From Candidatus Parcubacteria bacterium (lineage in GTDB: Bacteria > Patescibacteriota > Patescibacteriia > Patescibacteriales > UBA12075): a DNA stretch of 49,593 nt. The notes under the pieces are model-generated. The model was not told the origin of the DNA and made no database searches. It saw only the letters and a program-made list of their open reading frames with translations. Location of the stretch: assembly GCA_002869165.1 (NCBI GenBank), contig PKTK01000011.1, positions 1 to 49,593 of the forward strand, read 5' to 3'. A program made the position numbers and the translations under genes. Below are positions 21,228-31,310 of the stretch, piece after piece (the first letter of the stretch is position 1; every line of letters starts with the position of its first letter).

Positions 21228-22688
21228 TTAAAAATAAATTAATATTTTTCCTTTTTTACTAGCCAATATGATCCAAGCCAAGAAAGAATAAAAAATAATT
21301 ATAAAAATTATATTAAATTTATACTCAATACTGGAAAATGGCAAAGTACCTACTATCTGACTCACTGTAATTATAAAATCGATCAGAACTTGCGCAACAA
21401 AGAAAAATATTTGACCAAAAAAAGGTACTAGCAAAGCTATTATCAATACACATAGCAAAAACGGCAACAACCAAATAACCAAAATATTTGCTACAACTGA
21501 AAAAACAGAAATTATTTCAAAATAGTACGATACAATTGGCAAACTCACAATCTGAGCCGACAAACTAACATTAAGCAAATCTCTTATTTTGAACTTATTG
21601 GTCACATCAAAATAAATCAACAATTTATTCACTAAAGGGTACAAGTAAATTATCCCAAGAACACAAACAAAAGACAATTGAAACCCGATATCATCTCGAA
21701 GTAATCTGGGGTTCACTAAAAGTAATACGCAAGCTGAGAAGATTAAAATTCTATCAACTTGTGAAAACCGCCCCAACTTGATAGCAAACACAAACAAACC
21801 CACCATGAGCCCTGCCCTCATGGCGCTTGCTGGCATGCCCACCAAAACAATATATACCCACAAAATAATCTGACTAAAATAGAATATTTTATTGCGAGAC
21901 AAGCCTATCTTAAAAAGTATCCATGCAATTATCCCAGCAATGATACCTATATGAAGTCCTGAAATAGCTACAATATGAGATAAACCAGTCCGTGAAAAAC
22001 TGTTTCTTAACTCTTCATTCATATTTTTGGACTCACCAAGCAACATTGCTCGTGCTAATTGAGAAGTATCAAAATCAAGACCTTTTTCAATTTTTTTTGC
22101 TAGACTATTCTTGTAAATAAAAATTTTAGTCAAAATAATGTTACCATTATCTTTTGACAGCAATTGTATACCATCTGGATAAAAACAAATAGAATAAATC
22201 TGTAACCTTGCTAAATATCTATCATAATTAAAGCCGTCAAACGGCTCAGGTTTTGCAAATTCACAACGAAAAGCAATTTCATCTCCATAGCTCAAGACTG
22301 GAAAAGCGTTTGCATAAACCATGATCTTACCATTATAATCCTTGAGTTCTAATTCAAAATTCTGGTGACTATCCTTGCTTACTACATCACTAACTATCAC
22401 ACCTTTTACTACAACATTCTGCCCATTTATACTCGCAATATGAGATTCGTCAATCAAGGGAAGCGAAAGACTATAACGCCACAATCCAAGAAACAAGAAA
22501 ACTAAAAACAAAAAATATATCTTTCTTTTACAGATAATTAGCAATACAACTGAAATTATCAAGACGGAAAAATAAATAAACTCGCTCACTCCGGCAATAA
22601 AAGGAAAAAAAGAAGCCAGACCAATGCTGACTACAAATGTTAAAGTTGATATGTAAAATATTTTGGTTTTAGAAAGAGAGGTTCTCAT
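21228..22688 (-). CDS. comEC: ComEC/Rec2-family competence protein (competence domain only)
   Basis: ARAMLLGESKNMNEELRNSFSRTGLSHIVAISGLHIGIIAGI, GMPASAMRAGLM; no metallo-beta-lactamase domain. Confidence 0.93.
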   Translation of the reverse strand: MRTSLSKTKIFYISTLTFVVSIGLASFFPFIAGVSEFIYFSVLIISVVLLIICKRKIYFLFLVFLFLGLWRYSLSLPLIDESHIASINGQNVVVKGVIVSDVVSKDSHQNFELELKDYNGKIMVYANAFPVLSYGDEIAFRCEFAKPEPFDGFNYDRYLARLQIYSICFYPDGIQLLSKDNGNIILTKIFIYKNSLAKKIEKGLDFDTSQLARAMLLGESKNMNEELRNSFSRTGLSHIVAISGLHIGIIAGIIAWILFKIGLSRNKIFYFSQIILWVYIVLVGMPASAMRAGLMVGLFVFAIKLGRFSQVDRILIFSACVLLLVNPRLLRDDIGFQLSFVCVLGIIYLYPLVNKLLIYFDVTNKFKIRDLLNVSLSAQIVSLPIVSYYFEIISVFSVVANILVIWLLPFLLCVLIIALLVPFFGQIFFFVAQVLIDFIITVSQIVGTLPFSSIEYKFNIIFIIIFYSFLAWIILASKKGKILIYF

Positions 22689-22838
22689 TTGTTATTAAAG
22701 AAAATAAAAATGATGACGTGGCAATCTAAGCTTAATATCCTTTATCAAGCTTAAAATATTGCAACTCGTAATAAGCATTTTATAAAAAATTTTAAAATCA
22801 TTCTACTACTCAAATTTAAAGGAAATAATCTTATAAAA

Positions 22839-23063
22839 TTACATAAGAAGTGTTAACAAAATAAAACTAATAATAACTGGAGCGAATAATATTGTCGAAA
22901 CTGTTTTATTATACATATCACCAGTTTTAATATTTTTATTTACAATAAAAATATGTGCTGTTATTGTGAATGGCCAGGTCGGTATCATATATAAAACCAA
23001 ATATGATAAAACTACAGCTGCTTGTGCTTCGCCTTTTCCGATCAAAGGAATTGCTAAAACCAA
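22839..23063 (-). CDS. small membrane protein
   Basis: hydrophobic ORF. Confidence 0.4.
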   Translation of the reverse strand: MVLAIPLIGKGEAQAAVVLSYLVLYMIPTWPFTITAHIFIVNKNIKTGDMYNKTVSTILFAPVIISFILLTLLM

Positions 23064-23477
23064 TGTTAAAATAATTACAAATAGAAGTAAATAATATTCA
23101 ATTTTTATTATAAAATTTAAAAAATTATTTTAAATTATTTTCTCGTGAAGTAAAAATTTTTTTAAATTCATATTTTAAATTTAATCTATTATAGTCTTTT
23201 TTTAATTAAAAATCATCTTGTCATTCCTATAGATTTCAACTTATTCACTGGTAATTATCCTCTTGAGAGGGCTTAACTACCTAAAAAAACAATTTTTATA
23301 TAAATCAACTTTGTAATAGTTGCTTTAGATAAACTTGCTAGAGGTGTGTTATATTTGACCTTAATTATCAAATTTTTTACGGTCTAACACCCCTCCTTCT
23401 CTTCGGGAGTACTCTCCTAGAAGAAGAGAATTTTATTTGTTAATGAATTGACTAATATCTTCTAAAAAATAAAAAAA

Positions 23478-24575
23478 TTAATTCTTCCGACTCCAACGCA
23501 AATACTCTTCCATAAACTCTTCTAAGTCTCCATCCAAAACATTATCGATCTCCTGGGTTTCATGACCTGTCCGATGATCTTTGACCATTTTGTATGGTTG
23601 CATCACATAGGAACGAATCTGCTTGCCCCATTCAGCAGTTTGGGCCTCCCCACGAAGTTTGCGCTCTTCTGCTTCTCGCTTTTCCTCTTCTATTTTAAAC
23701 AGTTTAGATTTAAGAATCTTCATGGCTGTTTCCTTGTTCTGAAGCTGACTACGTTCATTTTGACAGGTCACAATAATTCCGCTTGGCTTATGCTTCAAGC
23801 GTACAGCTGAGTCAGTTGTATTCACTCCTTGCCCACCAGGTCCTGATGACTTGAACACATCTATTTCAATATCTGAATCATTAACCTCTACTTCATGTGC
23901 TTCTGGTAGCTCAGGGATTACTTCCACTAGAGCAAAACTAGTGTGACGCATGGCTTCCGCATCAAAGGGTGAAATGCGCACCAAACGATGCACACCTGAC
24001 TCTGATTTCAGGTAGCCATAAGCATATCTACCCCGAATATGATAAGTCGCACTTTTAATCCCAGCCTCTGAACCAGTTCCTCGATCAATCAAATCAACCT
24101 TGAAATTCTTCTTTTCTGCAAAACGAAGAAACATCCGCTCAAGTATCTGTGCCCAATCCTGCGCATCAACGCCACCAGTGCCAGCGTGAATTGAGATTAT
24201 TGCATTGCCCACATCATACTTGGCCCCAAACAAAACATAAAACTCAAGTTTCTCATATTTCTTTTTAAGTTCATCAAATTGTTTATTGGCATCCTTCTCA
24301 ATCGATAAATCCCCTTCCTTGTTTCCCACTGCCACCAATTCTTCTAAGTCACGGATATCACCTGATATTTTATCCCACTCATCAACTTCCTTTTTCAGCT
24401 CTTCAACATTTTGCGACACCTCAACTGCTCTAGTCTGATTATCCCAAAACCCTGGCTTGTTCATCTCGATTTCCAATTCATGTGCCTCTTCACGCTTGCG
24501 ATCAATATCCAAAAGACGCATAGTCTCCAAAACCTGCTCACGCAAATCTTCTATATTTTTCAGTAAATTTTCCAT
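23478..24575 (-). CDS. prfB: peptide chain release factor 2
   Basis: GGQGVNTTDSAVRLKH, SPF motif (VRISPFDAEAMRHTSFA); continuous ORF with no programmed frameshift. Confidence 0.97.
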   Translation of the reverse strand: MENLLKNIEDLREQVLETMRLLDIDRKREEAHELEIEMNKPGFWDNQTRAVEVSQNVEELKKEVDEWDKISGDIRDLEELVAVGNKEGDLSIEKDANKQFDELKKKYEKLEFYVLFGAKYDVGNAIISIHAGTGGVDAQDWAQILERMFLRFAEKKNFKVDLIDRGTGSEAGIKSATYHIRGRYAYGYLKSESGVHRLVRISPFDAEAMRHTSFALVEVIPELPEAHEVEVNDSDIEIDVFKSSGPGGQGVNTTDSAVRLKHKPSGIIVTCQNERSQLQNKETAMKILKSKLFKIEEEKREAEERKLRGEAQTAEWGKQIRSYVMQPYKMVKDHRTGHETQEIDNVLDGDLEEFMEEYLRWSRKN

Positions 24576-24644
24576 ACATTTTATCCTCAGGTGAGGTTAA
24601 TTTTATTTCTTAAGTAACAATAAAAGCAGTCCAATTATTTTCTC

Positions 24645-24887
24645 CTAAAAACTAAACTTTGCTTTATTCAAAAACCAAACAAAAATAAAAGCGCCACTTC
24701 TTTTGTTGCCATCTGCAAAGGGATGATTCTTCACAAGAAAATATAAAAGGTGCGCTGCTTTCTCTTAAATACTAAGATACAGATTTTGGCCACCAAACGA
24801 TTGATAAACATTCCCAAGCACTCCTTCCAGACTATTCTTTCCTCTTTCCTTGGCGAACAAATCAGTAGCTTCTTCTTTCTTTGGCAT
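24645..24887 (-). pseudogene. Fic/DOC-family (RhuM/Fic-type) protein with in-frame TAA
   Basis: MPKKEEATDLFAKERGKNSLEGVLGNVYQSFGGQNLYLSI*EKAAHLLYFLVKNHPFADGNKRSGAFIFVWFLNKAKFSF; HPFADGNKR Fic motif; TAA at 24765-24767. Confidence 0.85.
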
Positions 24888-24925
24888 AGAACTATTATAG
24901 CAAAAATATAATTATAACAAAATTT

Positions 24926-25144
24926 CTAAGCAAACCGCTTGCCTTTTGTAATTTTTTTATGAATAAACTCTTCTTTTGAGCCTTGATTGTATTTTGCTAG
25001 CACATCAAATGGTAGACCCCTTTGAATTACTACTTGTTTCAAAAATAGCTTAATTGCCGAGCTCATATCTAAACCAAGACTCTCCAAAACCTTACGAGCC
25101 TCATCTTTATCTTTTTTGTCTATGCGTATTTGAATATGTGACAT
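24926..25144 (-). CDS. RelB/DinJ-family antitoxin (start likely MSHIQIRI, inside the longer ORF 24926-25252)
   Basis: IQIRIDKKDKDEARKVLESLGLDMSSAIKLFLKQVVIQRGLPFDV. Confidence 0.85.
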   Translation of the reverse strand: MSHIQIRIDKKDKDEARKVLESLGLDMSSAIKLFLKQVVIQRGLPFDVLAKYNQGSKEEFIHKKITKGKRFA

Positions 25145-25420
25145 TTTGTTTCTCGCTCCGCTCGACCCCACTATCACCGCCTTGGTCCCACAAGAAGACG
25201 GGACAGGCGGGATCCCGCATTTAATAAAAGTGTTGCGGGACAAATGAAGCACATGCGAATTTATATAATGATTCTCCCCTTTCCAGGGGGAGTACCCGAA
25301 CGGAGTGAGGGGGAGGGGTTTGATTTATACTATAATTTTAGCATATTGTAATGACATTGTCAATACATTATAATTATCCCCCTACTTTTCAAGGGAGGGG
25401 CAGGGGGGGTGGTTTATTGT
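25145..25420. repeat. cluster of GC-rich inverted intergenic repeats
   Basis: CCCCTTTCCAGGGGGAG..GAGGGGGAGGGG; CCCCCTACTTTTCAAGGGAGGGG; GCGGGACA/GGGACAGGCGGGATCCCGC. Confidence 0.5.
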
Positions 25421-25436
25421 TATTACTTAAGAAAAA

Positions 25437-26300
25437 TCATAACAAATCCTCTATTTCCTGCAAACTCTTACTTGCCACCTTAGTATAAACTTGAGTAGTT
25501 TCAAGTCTAGCGTGCCCAAGCAGAGATTGAATATATCTAAGATTTACGTTGTTCTCAAGCAAATGAGTAGCAAAAGTATGACGAAGAGTATGAGCTGAAA
25601 CATTTTTATTAATTCCCGCTCTACTAGAAGCTTCAGTAACTACTTTTTGAATAGATCTCACGCTCATCCTCTTACCAGCTGATAATGACTCAAATAAATA
25701 TTTCAAAGGTTTATATTCCAGTAAATATTTATGAACATTCTCTAAAACAATCTCTGAAATTATAGTATTTCTATCCTTCTTCCCCTTCCCTTGTTTAACT
25801 AATATCATTTTCCGATCAAAATCTACATGATCAATCCTTAAGTCTTTCAACTCAGAAACACGAAGCCCAGAACAATATAATATCTGAATCATAAGCTTAT
25901 GTTTAATATTTTCACAAACCTTTATCATTCTAACAATTTCTTGTTTATACAAAACAATTTGAAGTTTTTTGTCACTTTTTGGTCTTTTAATATCGGATGC
26001 ACCATTAAGTATTCTCCTTTTTAAAATTCCTTGATAATAATATTTTAAAGAATTAATAACCAAATTTATTGTCGCACTTGATTTTCCGCTGTCTACTAAA
26101 TATTCTAAATAGTCTTTTATATCAGAAGATGTTATTTCCTTTGGTGACTTATAATTTGCAAATCTTAGCATATCTTTGTTATAATAAAGATAAGATTTTA
26201 TTGTTTTGCTAGAGAATCTAGATATTTTCATGTTCTGCTCCAAATTCCGCATCGGATCACGATCATCAGTTGTAGTTCTAGAAAGATTAGATGTATTCAT
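25437..26300 (-). CDS. tyrosine recombinase (Xer-like), putative cassette integrase
   Basis: SGLRVSEL (R), KQGKGKKDR (K), HTLRHTFATHLL (HxxR), LLGHARLETTQVYTKV (H, Y); no IntI-type insertion seen before patch III. Confidence 0.95.
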   Translation of the reverse strand: MNTSNLSRTTTDDRDPMRNLEQNMKISRFSSKTIKSYLYYNKDMLRFANYKSPKEITSSDIKDYLEYLVDSGKSSATINLVINSLKYYYQGILKRRILNGASDIKRPKSDKKLQIVLYKQEIVRMIKVCENIKHKLMIQILYCSGLRVSELKDLRIDHVDFDRKMILVKQGKGKKDRNTIISEIVLENVHKYLLEYKPLKYLFESLSAGKRMSVRSIQKVVTEASSRAGINKNVSAHTLRHTFATHLLENNVNLRYIQSLLGHARLETTQVYTKVASKSLQEIEDLL

Positions 26301-26355
26301 AACTCCTTGTGATTACATAATTATATAAATATTTTAACTAATTTTTAACAAAACA

Positions 26356-26385
26356 ACAACAAGTTCACATATAACTTGTTGTACG
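26356..26385 (+). other. attI-like core site next to the recombinase
   Basis: ACAACAAGTT-CACATAT-AACTTGTTGT perfect 10-7-10 palindrome continuing into GTTGTACGAAAT, the start of cassette 1. Confidence 0.65.
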
Positions 26386-26526
26386 AAATAAATTTTTTAT
26401 CTTATAAAGTATTGATGTTTAAGTATTTTGAACACGACGAAAATTTGATTTTTTTTATTAATTTAAAGAGGGGAAATATTGTGTATTCTCTGTTACGCAT
26501 TCGCGCCACTGCGAAAACGAATTATT

Positions 26527-27813
26527 ATGAAAAATAAAAACGAAAAAAATGAACCATTAGTTGAAACCTCTACATCTTCAGCCTTTTCCGTAAACGCCGA
26601 TAATGAAATCATTGATTATAGTCAATCACCCGAATTACAAGAAATGTTTAACTGCGACCAAGGTAAACTCAAAACAGCAGCAACTTCCGCTTTTGAAAAA
26701 ATATTATCCAGAGCCGAATCAAATAGCGATAAACAGCACTTGAAAAACTTAATTGCGGAAAGTGGAAAGTATATGTCTGAAAAATCCAAGTCCAGAGAAA
26801 ATGAATTTATTCACGGAACAGGTACTGATGCGCTTTTCGGCATAATTGAGCAAGGTAAAATTATTAGACGTGGTGCAGAATTTGGTGGTGCAGATGTTGA
26901 AATGGGTCACAAAATTGACAAAACAGAAAGTGGTGAAAGGGAAACTTATATTTCTGTTTCAGAAAATCAACCAATGGGCATGGGTTTGTCATATATTTAC
27001 GCCCGTGGTTTTGCGCGACCGGAAACAATCGACAAACTTAGCATTGACGCTAACCAAATCAATCAATCAAATTCAGCTTTGGAACAATGGGACGCTTTAC
27101 CAAAAGAAGAACAATTGCGACTACAAAAAGATTATGGTTTTTCAAGAGAACTAATAGAAGGGGTAAGCGAGCGACCGCATTATTTCGAACCTCCAATTGA
27201 AGAAAATAAAATTTTTGTATATCAATCTGTCTTAGACAATTTAAAAAATAAAAACATTCCAAAAGCACCAGATGAAATGACCAAAGTTAAAGAAGTACAT
27301 CACTTATATGGCAAGACAACAAACATTGAAATAATTGAAAAAATAATGACCAATATTGCTTCGGAATTCAAAAAATGGCCAAACACTGATATCAACGATT
27401 TGATAGCTACTTATGAAGACAAACTGAAACGAACGCAATCTAGACTACAGCAATATAACAACCTGACACCAGAAGAGCAAAAAAGAAAAACCCATCAACT
27501 ACCTGTCATCTTAACTATAAAAAAAGAAGGCATACAAAATGTTCGTGAAACAAAAAAAGTCCAAGGAAAAGAGTTGCCAATACACCCATCTGAACAAGAA
27601 AGAAGAATTTATGGAGACATTGATATAACCAATATTTCTGAGATTCAGGTGCCAGAAAATATCATTACTGAAGTTAAGGCAAAAATTGAAGAAAAAATTA
27701 AACAAACCAATGACCCAATGATAGTTGAACATTTGAAAAATATAAAATTGTTGCCTTTGGAATTTTATGAAATTGAAAGGGTTGTGCAAAAACAAGTCAA
27801 CGAATTACAATAA
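26527..27813 (+). CDS. cassette 1 protein, unknown; possible ADP-ribosyltransferase-like 'HGT..L..I...G' segment
   Basis: in-frame ATG at 26527; FIHGTGTDALFGIIEQGKIIRRGAEFGG...YISVSE...GLSYIYARGFA. Confidence 0.75.
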   Translation: MKNKNEKNEPLVETSTSSAFSVNADNEIIDYSQSPELQEMFNCDQGKLKTAATSAFEKILSRAESNSDKQHLKNLIAESGKYMSEKSKSRENEFIHGTGTDALFGIIEQGKIIRRGAEFGGADVEMGHKIDKTESGERETYISVSENQPMGMGLSYIYARGFARPETIDKLSIDANQINQSNSALEQWDALPKEEQLRLQKDYGFSRELIEGVSERPHYFEPPIEENKIFVYQSVLDNLKNKNIPKAPDEMTKVKEVHHLYGKTTNIEIIEKIMTNIASEFKKWPNTDINDLIATYEDKLKRTQSRLQQYNNLTPEEQKRKTHQLPVILTIKKEGIQNVRETKKVQGKELPIHPSEQERRIYGDIDITNISEIQVPENIITEVKAKIEEKIKQTNDPMIVEHLKNIKLLPLEFYEIERVVQKQVNELQ

Positions 27814-27940
27814 GGTGTTTTAGACAAAGAGCATTCACCCCTTTAATTCCCCTCTGCCCTTTGCCCAAAACGAAAAAATCAATTTTTCTTTTCTAATTGA
27901 AAAGATTTAGTTCAATTAAAACGAGATAAAAAATTTACAT

Positions 27941-28087
27941 CGTACAACAACGAATATGAGGTTCAAGAAATTTACGTTATAATGTTAATAAGGAATGTAA
28001 ATTTCTTTCACCCAAATTTTGACCTCTTTTATCTACTAATACACTAAGGAGTCGGTCAAAACTTCTCATATTCGTAAACGTTAGCTG
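27941..28087 (+). other. attC-like site 1
   Basis: R'' CGTACAAC (complement of cassette start GTTGTACG), L'' CGAATATGAGG / L' CTTCTCATATTCG, R' GTTAGCTG. Confidence 0.75.
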
Positions 28088-28158
28088 AAATAAATAAATT
28101 CTTTTCTGCTATCGCAGAAAAATTATTAAGGCAATTTTTATTCTTTATTTTTTTTACT

Positions 28159-28926
28159 ATGAAAAATGAACTTATCATTAAAAATCTTCGTTTAGTCGTT
28201 GCGGATACTTATGAAGAAATGAGCCAATATACCGCTGACCAAATCCACAATGACATTAAAAAGAAAAGTAACCTGCTTATCTGCACTGCCACCGGCTCCA
28301 CTCCAACAGAAGCCTATGATATGCTTGCCAAAAAATATGACGATGAGCCAGAAGTATTCAGTGGCGTCCGTTTTATTAAACTTGATGAGTGGGGCGGAAT
28401 TCCCATGGATGACCCGGCAACCTGTGAGGTTTATTTACAAGAACATTTGATTTCACCGCTCCAGATTGAAGCATCAAGGTTTGTTTCTTGGAATAGTATT
28501 CCCGAAGACCCAAATCAGGAAGTGAAACGGATATCTAATATGTTTGCCGACGAAGGTGATATTGACCTTTGTATACTTGGCATGGGTGTAAACGGTCATC
28601 TCGGTTTTAACGAACCAGCGGAATTCCTACGTCCCAGTGCACACGTAGCCGAACTCACTGAAACGACAAAAAAACACACAATGGCGCAAAAGGCAGAACA
28701 TGGCATTCAGTATGGATTAACCTTAGGAATGAACGACATTATGAGATCGAAAAAAATCTTGCTATTAGTGAACGGTTCCCACAAAGAAAAGCCTTTCAAG
28801 GAATTTCTTGCTGGTAAAATTACAACTAAATTCCCAACCACCATGCTCTGGATGCATCCGAACGTCACTGTGGTATGTGATAAAGAAGTAGTTCCAAATA
28901 TTGATAAAATTAACAGCCAAAAATAA
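28159..28926 (+). CDS. nagB: glucosamine-6-phosphate deaminase/isomerase family (cassette 2)
   Basis: ICTATGSTPTEAYDML, FIKLDEWGG, LCILGMGVNGHLGFNEPAEF. Confidence 0.92.
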   Translation: MKNELIIKNLRLVVADTYEEMSQYTADQIHNDIKKKSNLLICTATGSTPTEAYDMLAKKYDDEPEVFSGVRFIKLDEWGGIPMDDPATCEVYLQEHLISPLQIEASRFVSWNSIPEDPNQEVKRISNMFADEGDIDLCILGMGVNGHLGFNEPAEFLRPSAHVAELTETTKKHTMAQKAEHGIQYGLTLGMNDIMRSKKILLLVNGSHKEKPFKEFLAGKITTKFPTTMLWMHPNVTVVCDKEVVPNIDKINSQK

Positions 28927-28979
28927 AGAATAAAAATTGCCTTAATAATGCTCGCTATCGCTCGCGAATTTATTTACAT

Positions 28980-29072
28980 CAGCTAACAGCGTGTATACGG
29001 TTCGCGCTTGCCTCCGGCAAATGCTCACCCAAATTTGCTTTGCAAACTTCGTATACACGCAAACGTTATGTG
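28980..29072 (+). other. attC-like site 2
   Basis: R'' CAGCTAAC (complement of GTTAGCTG), L'' GCGTGTATACGG / L' CTTCGTATACACGC, R' GTTATGTG. Confidence 0.8.
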
Positions 29073-29095
29073 AAATTTTTAACCTTTTTAAATCT

Positions 29096-29875
29096 ATGAT
29101 CTATTGGAAACTATATTTTTGGTTCATATCACTTATTTCAGTGGTATCAATTTTTTCAAGCATTTCTAAGTTAGTGGGGAATCCCAAGCTTGGACTAATA
29201 GTAGCGTTTTTATTTTTCATGTTTTTTAACATACTTATAGTTTTAAATCTATACTCATTTGTTTACAAGAAAAAGATTGGTAATGACATTTTCCGTAAAA
29301 TAAGTTTCTACATTGTTTCTTTTGTTGTAATGACCATATCAATAGGTGCGCTTGGCAAAATTGGAGAAAAATTATTTTACGCTATTATATTTACTATATT
29401 ACCTTTAGTCCCAGCTGTATATGGTCTATATAAACACGCATTTAAAGACGCTGCTCTAAAAACAAAAGAAAAATCTAGTTCAAAGAAATCTACTATTTGG
29501 AAAATATATTTCTATTTTTTATTGGCGTCTTTAATCTTATCTTTACTGTCCCTGGTTAAAAACTTAGAAAAAGAGTTAGTTAGCTGGAACACAATCAATC
29601 TATTTATATCTAGTTTTTCTCTTTATGGTTTGTACTTATATGTCTTCGATAAACAGAAGTTTAGTAAACAACTTTGGAAAGTTTTTCTAGCAATGTTAAT
29701 AATCTGGGACGTCACCTATTATTTTGCCCTGTCTCCTAGTACTAATTCCGAAATGCTTGAAAAAATTCCCAAAGCCCCGTACTATGCGATGTTCATGATT
29801 ACTATACCTTTATATTATGCCCTATATTTATACAGCTTTAAGTCTGAACGAAAAAAGGTTAAAAACATCACATAA
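29096..29875 (+). CDS. multi-pass membrane protein (cassette 3)
   Basis: MIYWKLYFWFISLISVVSIFSS...; several hydrophobic helices; start chosen after the attC site. Confidence 0.75.
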   Translation: MIYWKLYFWFISLISVVSIFSSISKLVGNPKLGLIVAFLFFMFFNILIVLNLYSFVYKKKIGNDIFRKISFYIVSFVVMTISIGALGKIGEKLFYAIIFTILPLVPAVYGLYKHAFKDAALKTKEKSSSKKSTIWKIYFYFLLASLILSLLSLVKNLEKELVSWNTINLFISSFSLYGLYLYVFDKQKFSKQLWKVFLAMLIIWDVTYYFALSPSTNSEMLEKIPKAPYYAMFMITIPLYYALYLYSFKSERKKVKNIT

Positions 29876-30041
29876 CAAGCTATATCTGGCTATAGAAAAT
29901 TATCTCAATCTAAACTTCCTCAACGCTACCGCTTTTGAGAAATAATAAGGAGTATAACTTTCTTCCGGCCCAAATTTGAGATATAATAATAAATACTTAA
30001 TAAGGTATATCTCAAACTTCAGATATAGCTATAGTTAAATG
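29869..30041 (+). other. attC-like site 3
   Basis: R'' CACATAAC (complement of GTTATGTG), GCTATATCTGG / CTTCAGATATAGC, R' GTTAAATG. Confidence 0.8.
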
Positions 30042-30113
30042 AAATAATAAAAATCCTCCTTAATTAAAAACAAAAATATTTTTGGCAATTTATTTAAGGA
30101 TATCTAAAAAAAT

Positions 30114-30443
30114 ATGGAAAATTTAAACAAAGAAGTTTTTAAACCAAATACCCCAGAAGATATAAAAAACGACATAAACATGAAACTTCAGCATTGGGAT
30201 GGTTTATACGAAACTGTTTCTGGTTGGGTTAATTTCAAAGAAAATCTTCCCTTAACTATGGAAGATATCGCAAAGATCATGACTGAAAGTGAGATAGCAC
30301 ACAATAATGTTATCAAATATTTCAGTGAAGGTGGTGAAGGGTTTGAAAAGCAACCTGAATTTTCTAAAGACAAAGTGCTACAATTTTCAGAGCTTGTTAT
30401 TTTGGAACTAAGAGACAAAGTAAAAACCTTAGAAAACAAATAA
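30114..30443 (+). CDS. small protein of unknown function (cassette 4)
   Basis: 109-aa ORF filling a cassette. Confidence 0.65.
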   Translation: MENLNKEVFKPNTPEDIKNDINMKLQHWDGLYETVSGWVNFKENLPLTMEDIAKIMTESEIAHNNVIKYFSEGGEGFEKQPEFSKDKVLQFSELVILELRDKVKTLENK

Positions 30444-30493
30444 ATTACCAAAAATATTTTTTTAAAAAAAAGGAGTGAGGATTTTTATTACTT

Positions 30494-30638
30494 CACTTAA
30501 CACCGCGATAAGCGGCTACAGAAAAATTCCTTCAATAGATTAAATAGGAGGAAATTTTTCTTCCGACCCAAATTTTGATTCCTTAATAATTATAATAAGG
30601 AAGAATCAAAACTTCGCTTCATCGGGAAACGTTATGTG
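30494..30638 (+). other. attC-like site 4
   Basis: R'' CACTTAAC, L'' CGATAAGCG / L' CGCTTCATCG (one extra base), R' GTTATGTG. Confidence 0.8.
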
Positions 30639-30659
30639 AAATATTATTAAAACTTTTTT

Positions 30660-31013
30660 ATGAAACTATTAATAGCACTCTCAAAAACATTATTAATTCT
30701 AATATTTTTCTTCTCATTTTTAACTTTAATACACTTAATCAGTAGTTTAAAAGTTATTCCTTGTGAAATAAGTGACTGTAAAGGAGACAAATTAAATGAA
30801 TTAATGGGTGGCGATATTTCAGAAAGAAATCACTGTGCAATTTTTAACCCCATTGCAGATGGAATAGATTGCACAATTAATCCACCAATACTTAAAAGAG
30901 ACAATGGTTATTATTTAATAGGGTATGCTATGTTTTTATTTGTCTTGCATTTTTATATAACAAGAAAAATATTGCCACGATTATACGAAAAAATAACGAA
31001 AAAAAAGTTTTAA
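30660..31013 (+). CDS. small membrane protein (cassette 5)
   Basis: 117 aa, N- and C-terminal TM segments. Confidence 0.7.
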   Translation: MKLLIALSKTLLILIFFFSFLTLIHLISSLKVIPCEISDCKGDKLNELMGGDISERNHCAIFNPIADGIDCTINPPILKRDNGYYLIGYAMFLFVLHFYITRKILPRLYEKITKKKF

Positions 31014-31021
31014 TAATACTA

Positions 31022-31238
31022 CACATAACACCGCGATAAGCGGCTACAGAAAAATATCTAATCAAAGCTCTCTCTTTGCTACCGCTTAAGAGAGATAATA
31101 ATCAGGAGTATAATTTTCTTTCGACCCAAATTGCGCTGACGATAATCATTGTTTAGTGCTATAATGACTGTAAGTAAATAATCAATATCTAATTTATATA
31201 TCCACGCGCAACTTCGCTTCATCGGTGAGAGTTAGACG
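31022..31238 (+). other. attC-like site 5
   Basis: R'' CACATAAC, CCGCGATAAGCGG / CTTCGCTTCATCGG, R' GTTAGACG. Confidence 0.8.
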
Positions 31239-31310
31239 TAATTGTCCTTTTTATAATTATTTTTTAAAAAAAAGAAGCCGTCTGTTTCATTTCAAACGGC
31301 TCTGACATAG

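Noticed and set aside
20830-21230. tmRNA or RNase P RNA in the intergenic region before comEC
   Set aside because: No T-arm, tag peptide or class A RNase P consensus recognised; only the pseudoknot is reported.
1590-24887. Reassigned stop codons as an explanation for interrupted ORFs
   Set aside because: The three interruptions use three different stops (TGA at 1686, TAG at 6221, TAA at 24765), and prfB has a normal SPF motif; gene decay or sequence error is simpler.
25437-26300. Calling the recombinase intI outright
   Set aside because: Catalytic residues fit any tyrosine recombinase and I see no IntI-specific insertion; kept as Xer-like putative cassette integrase.
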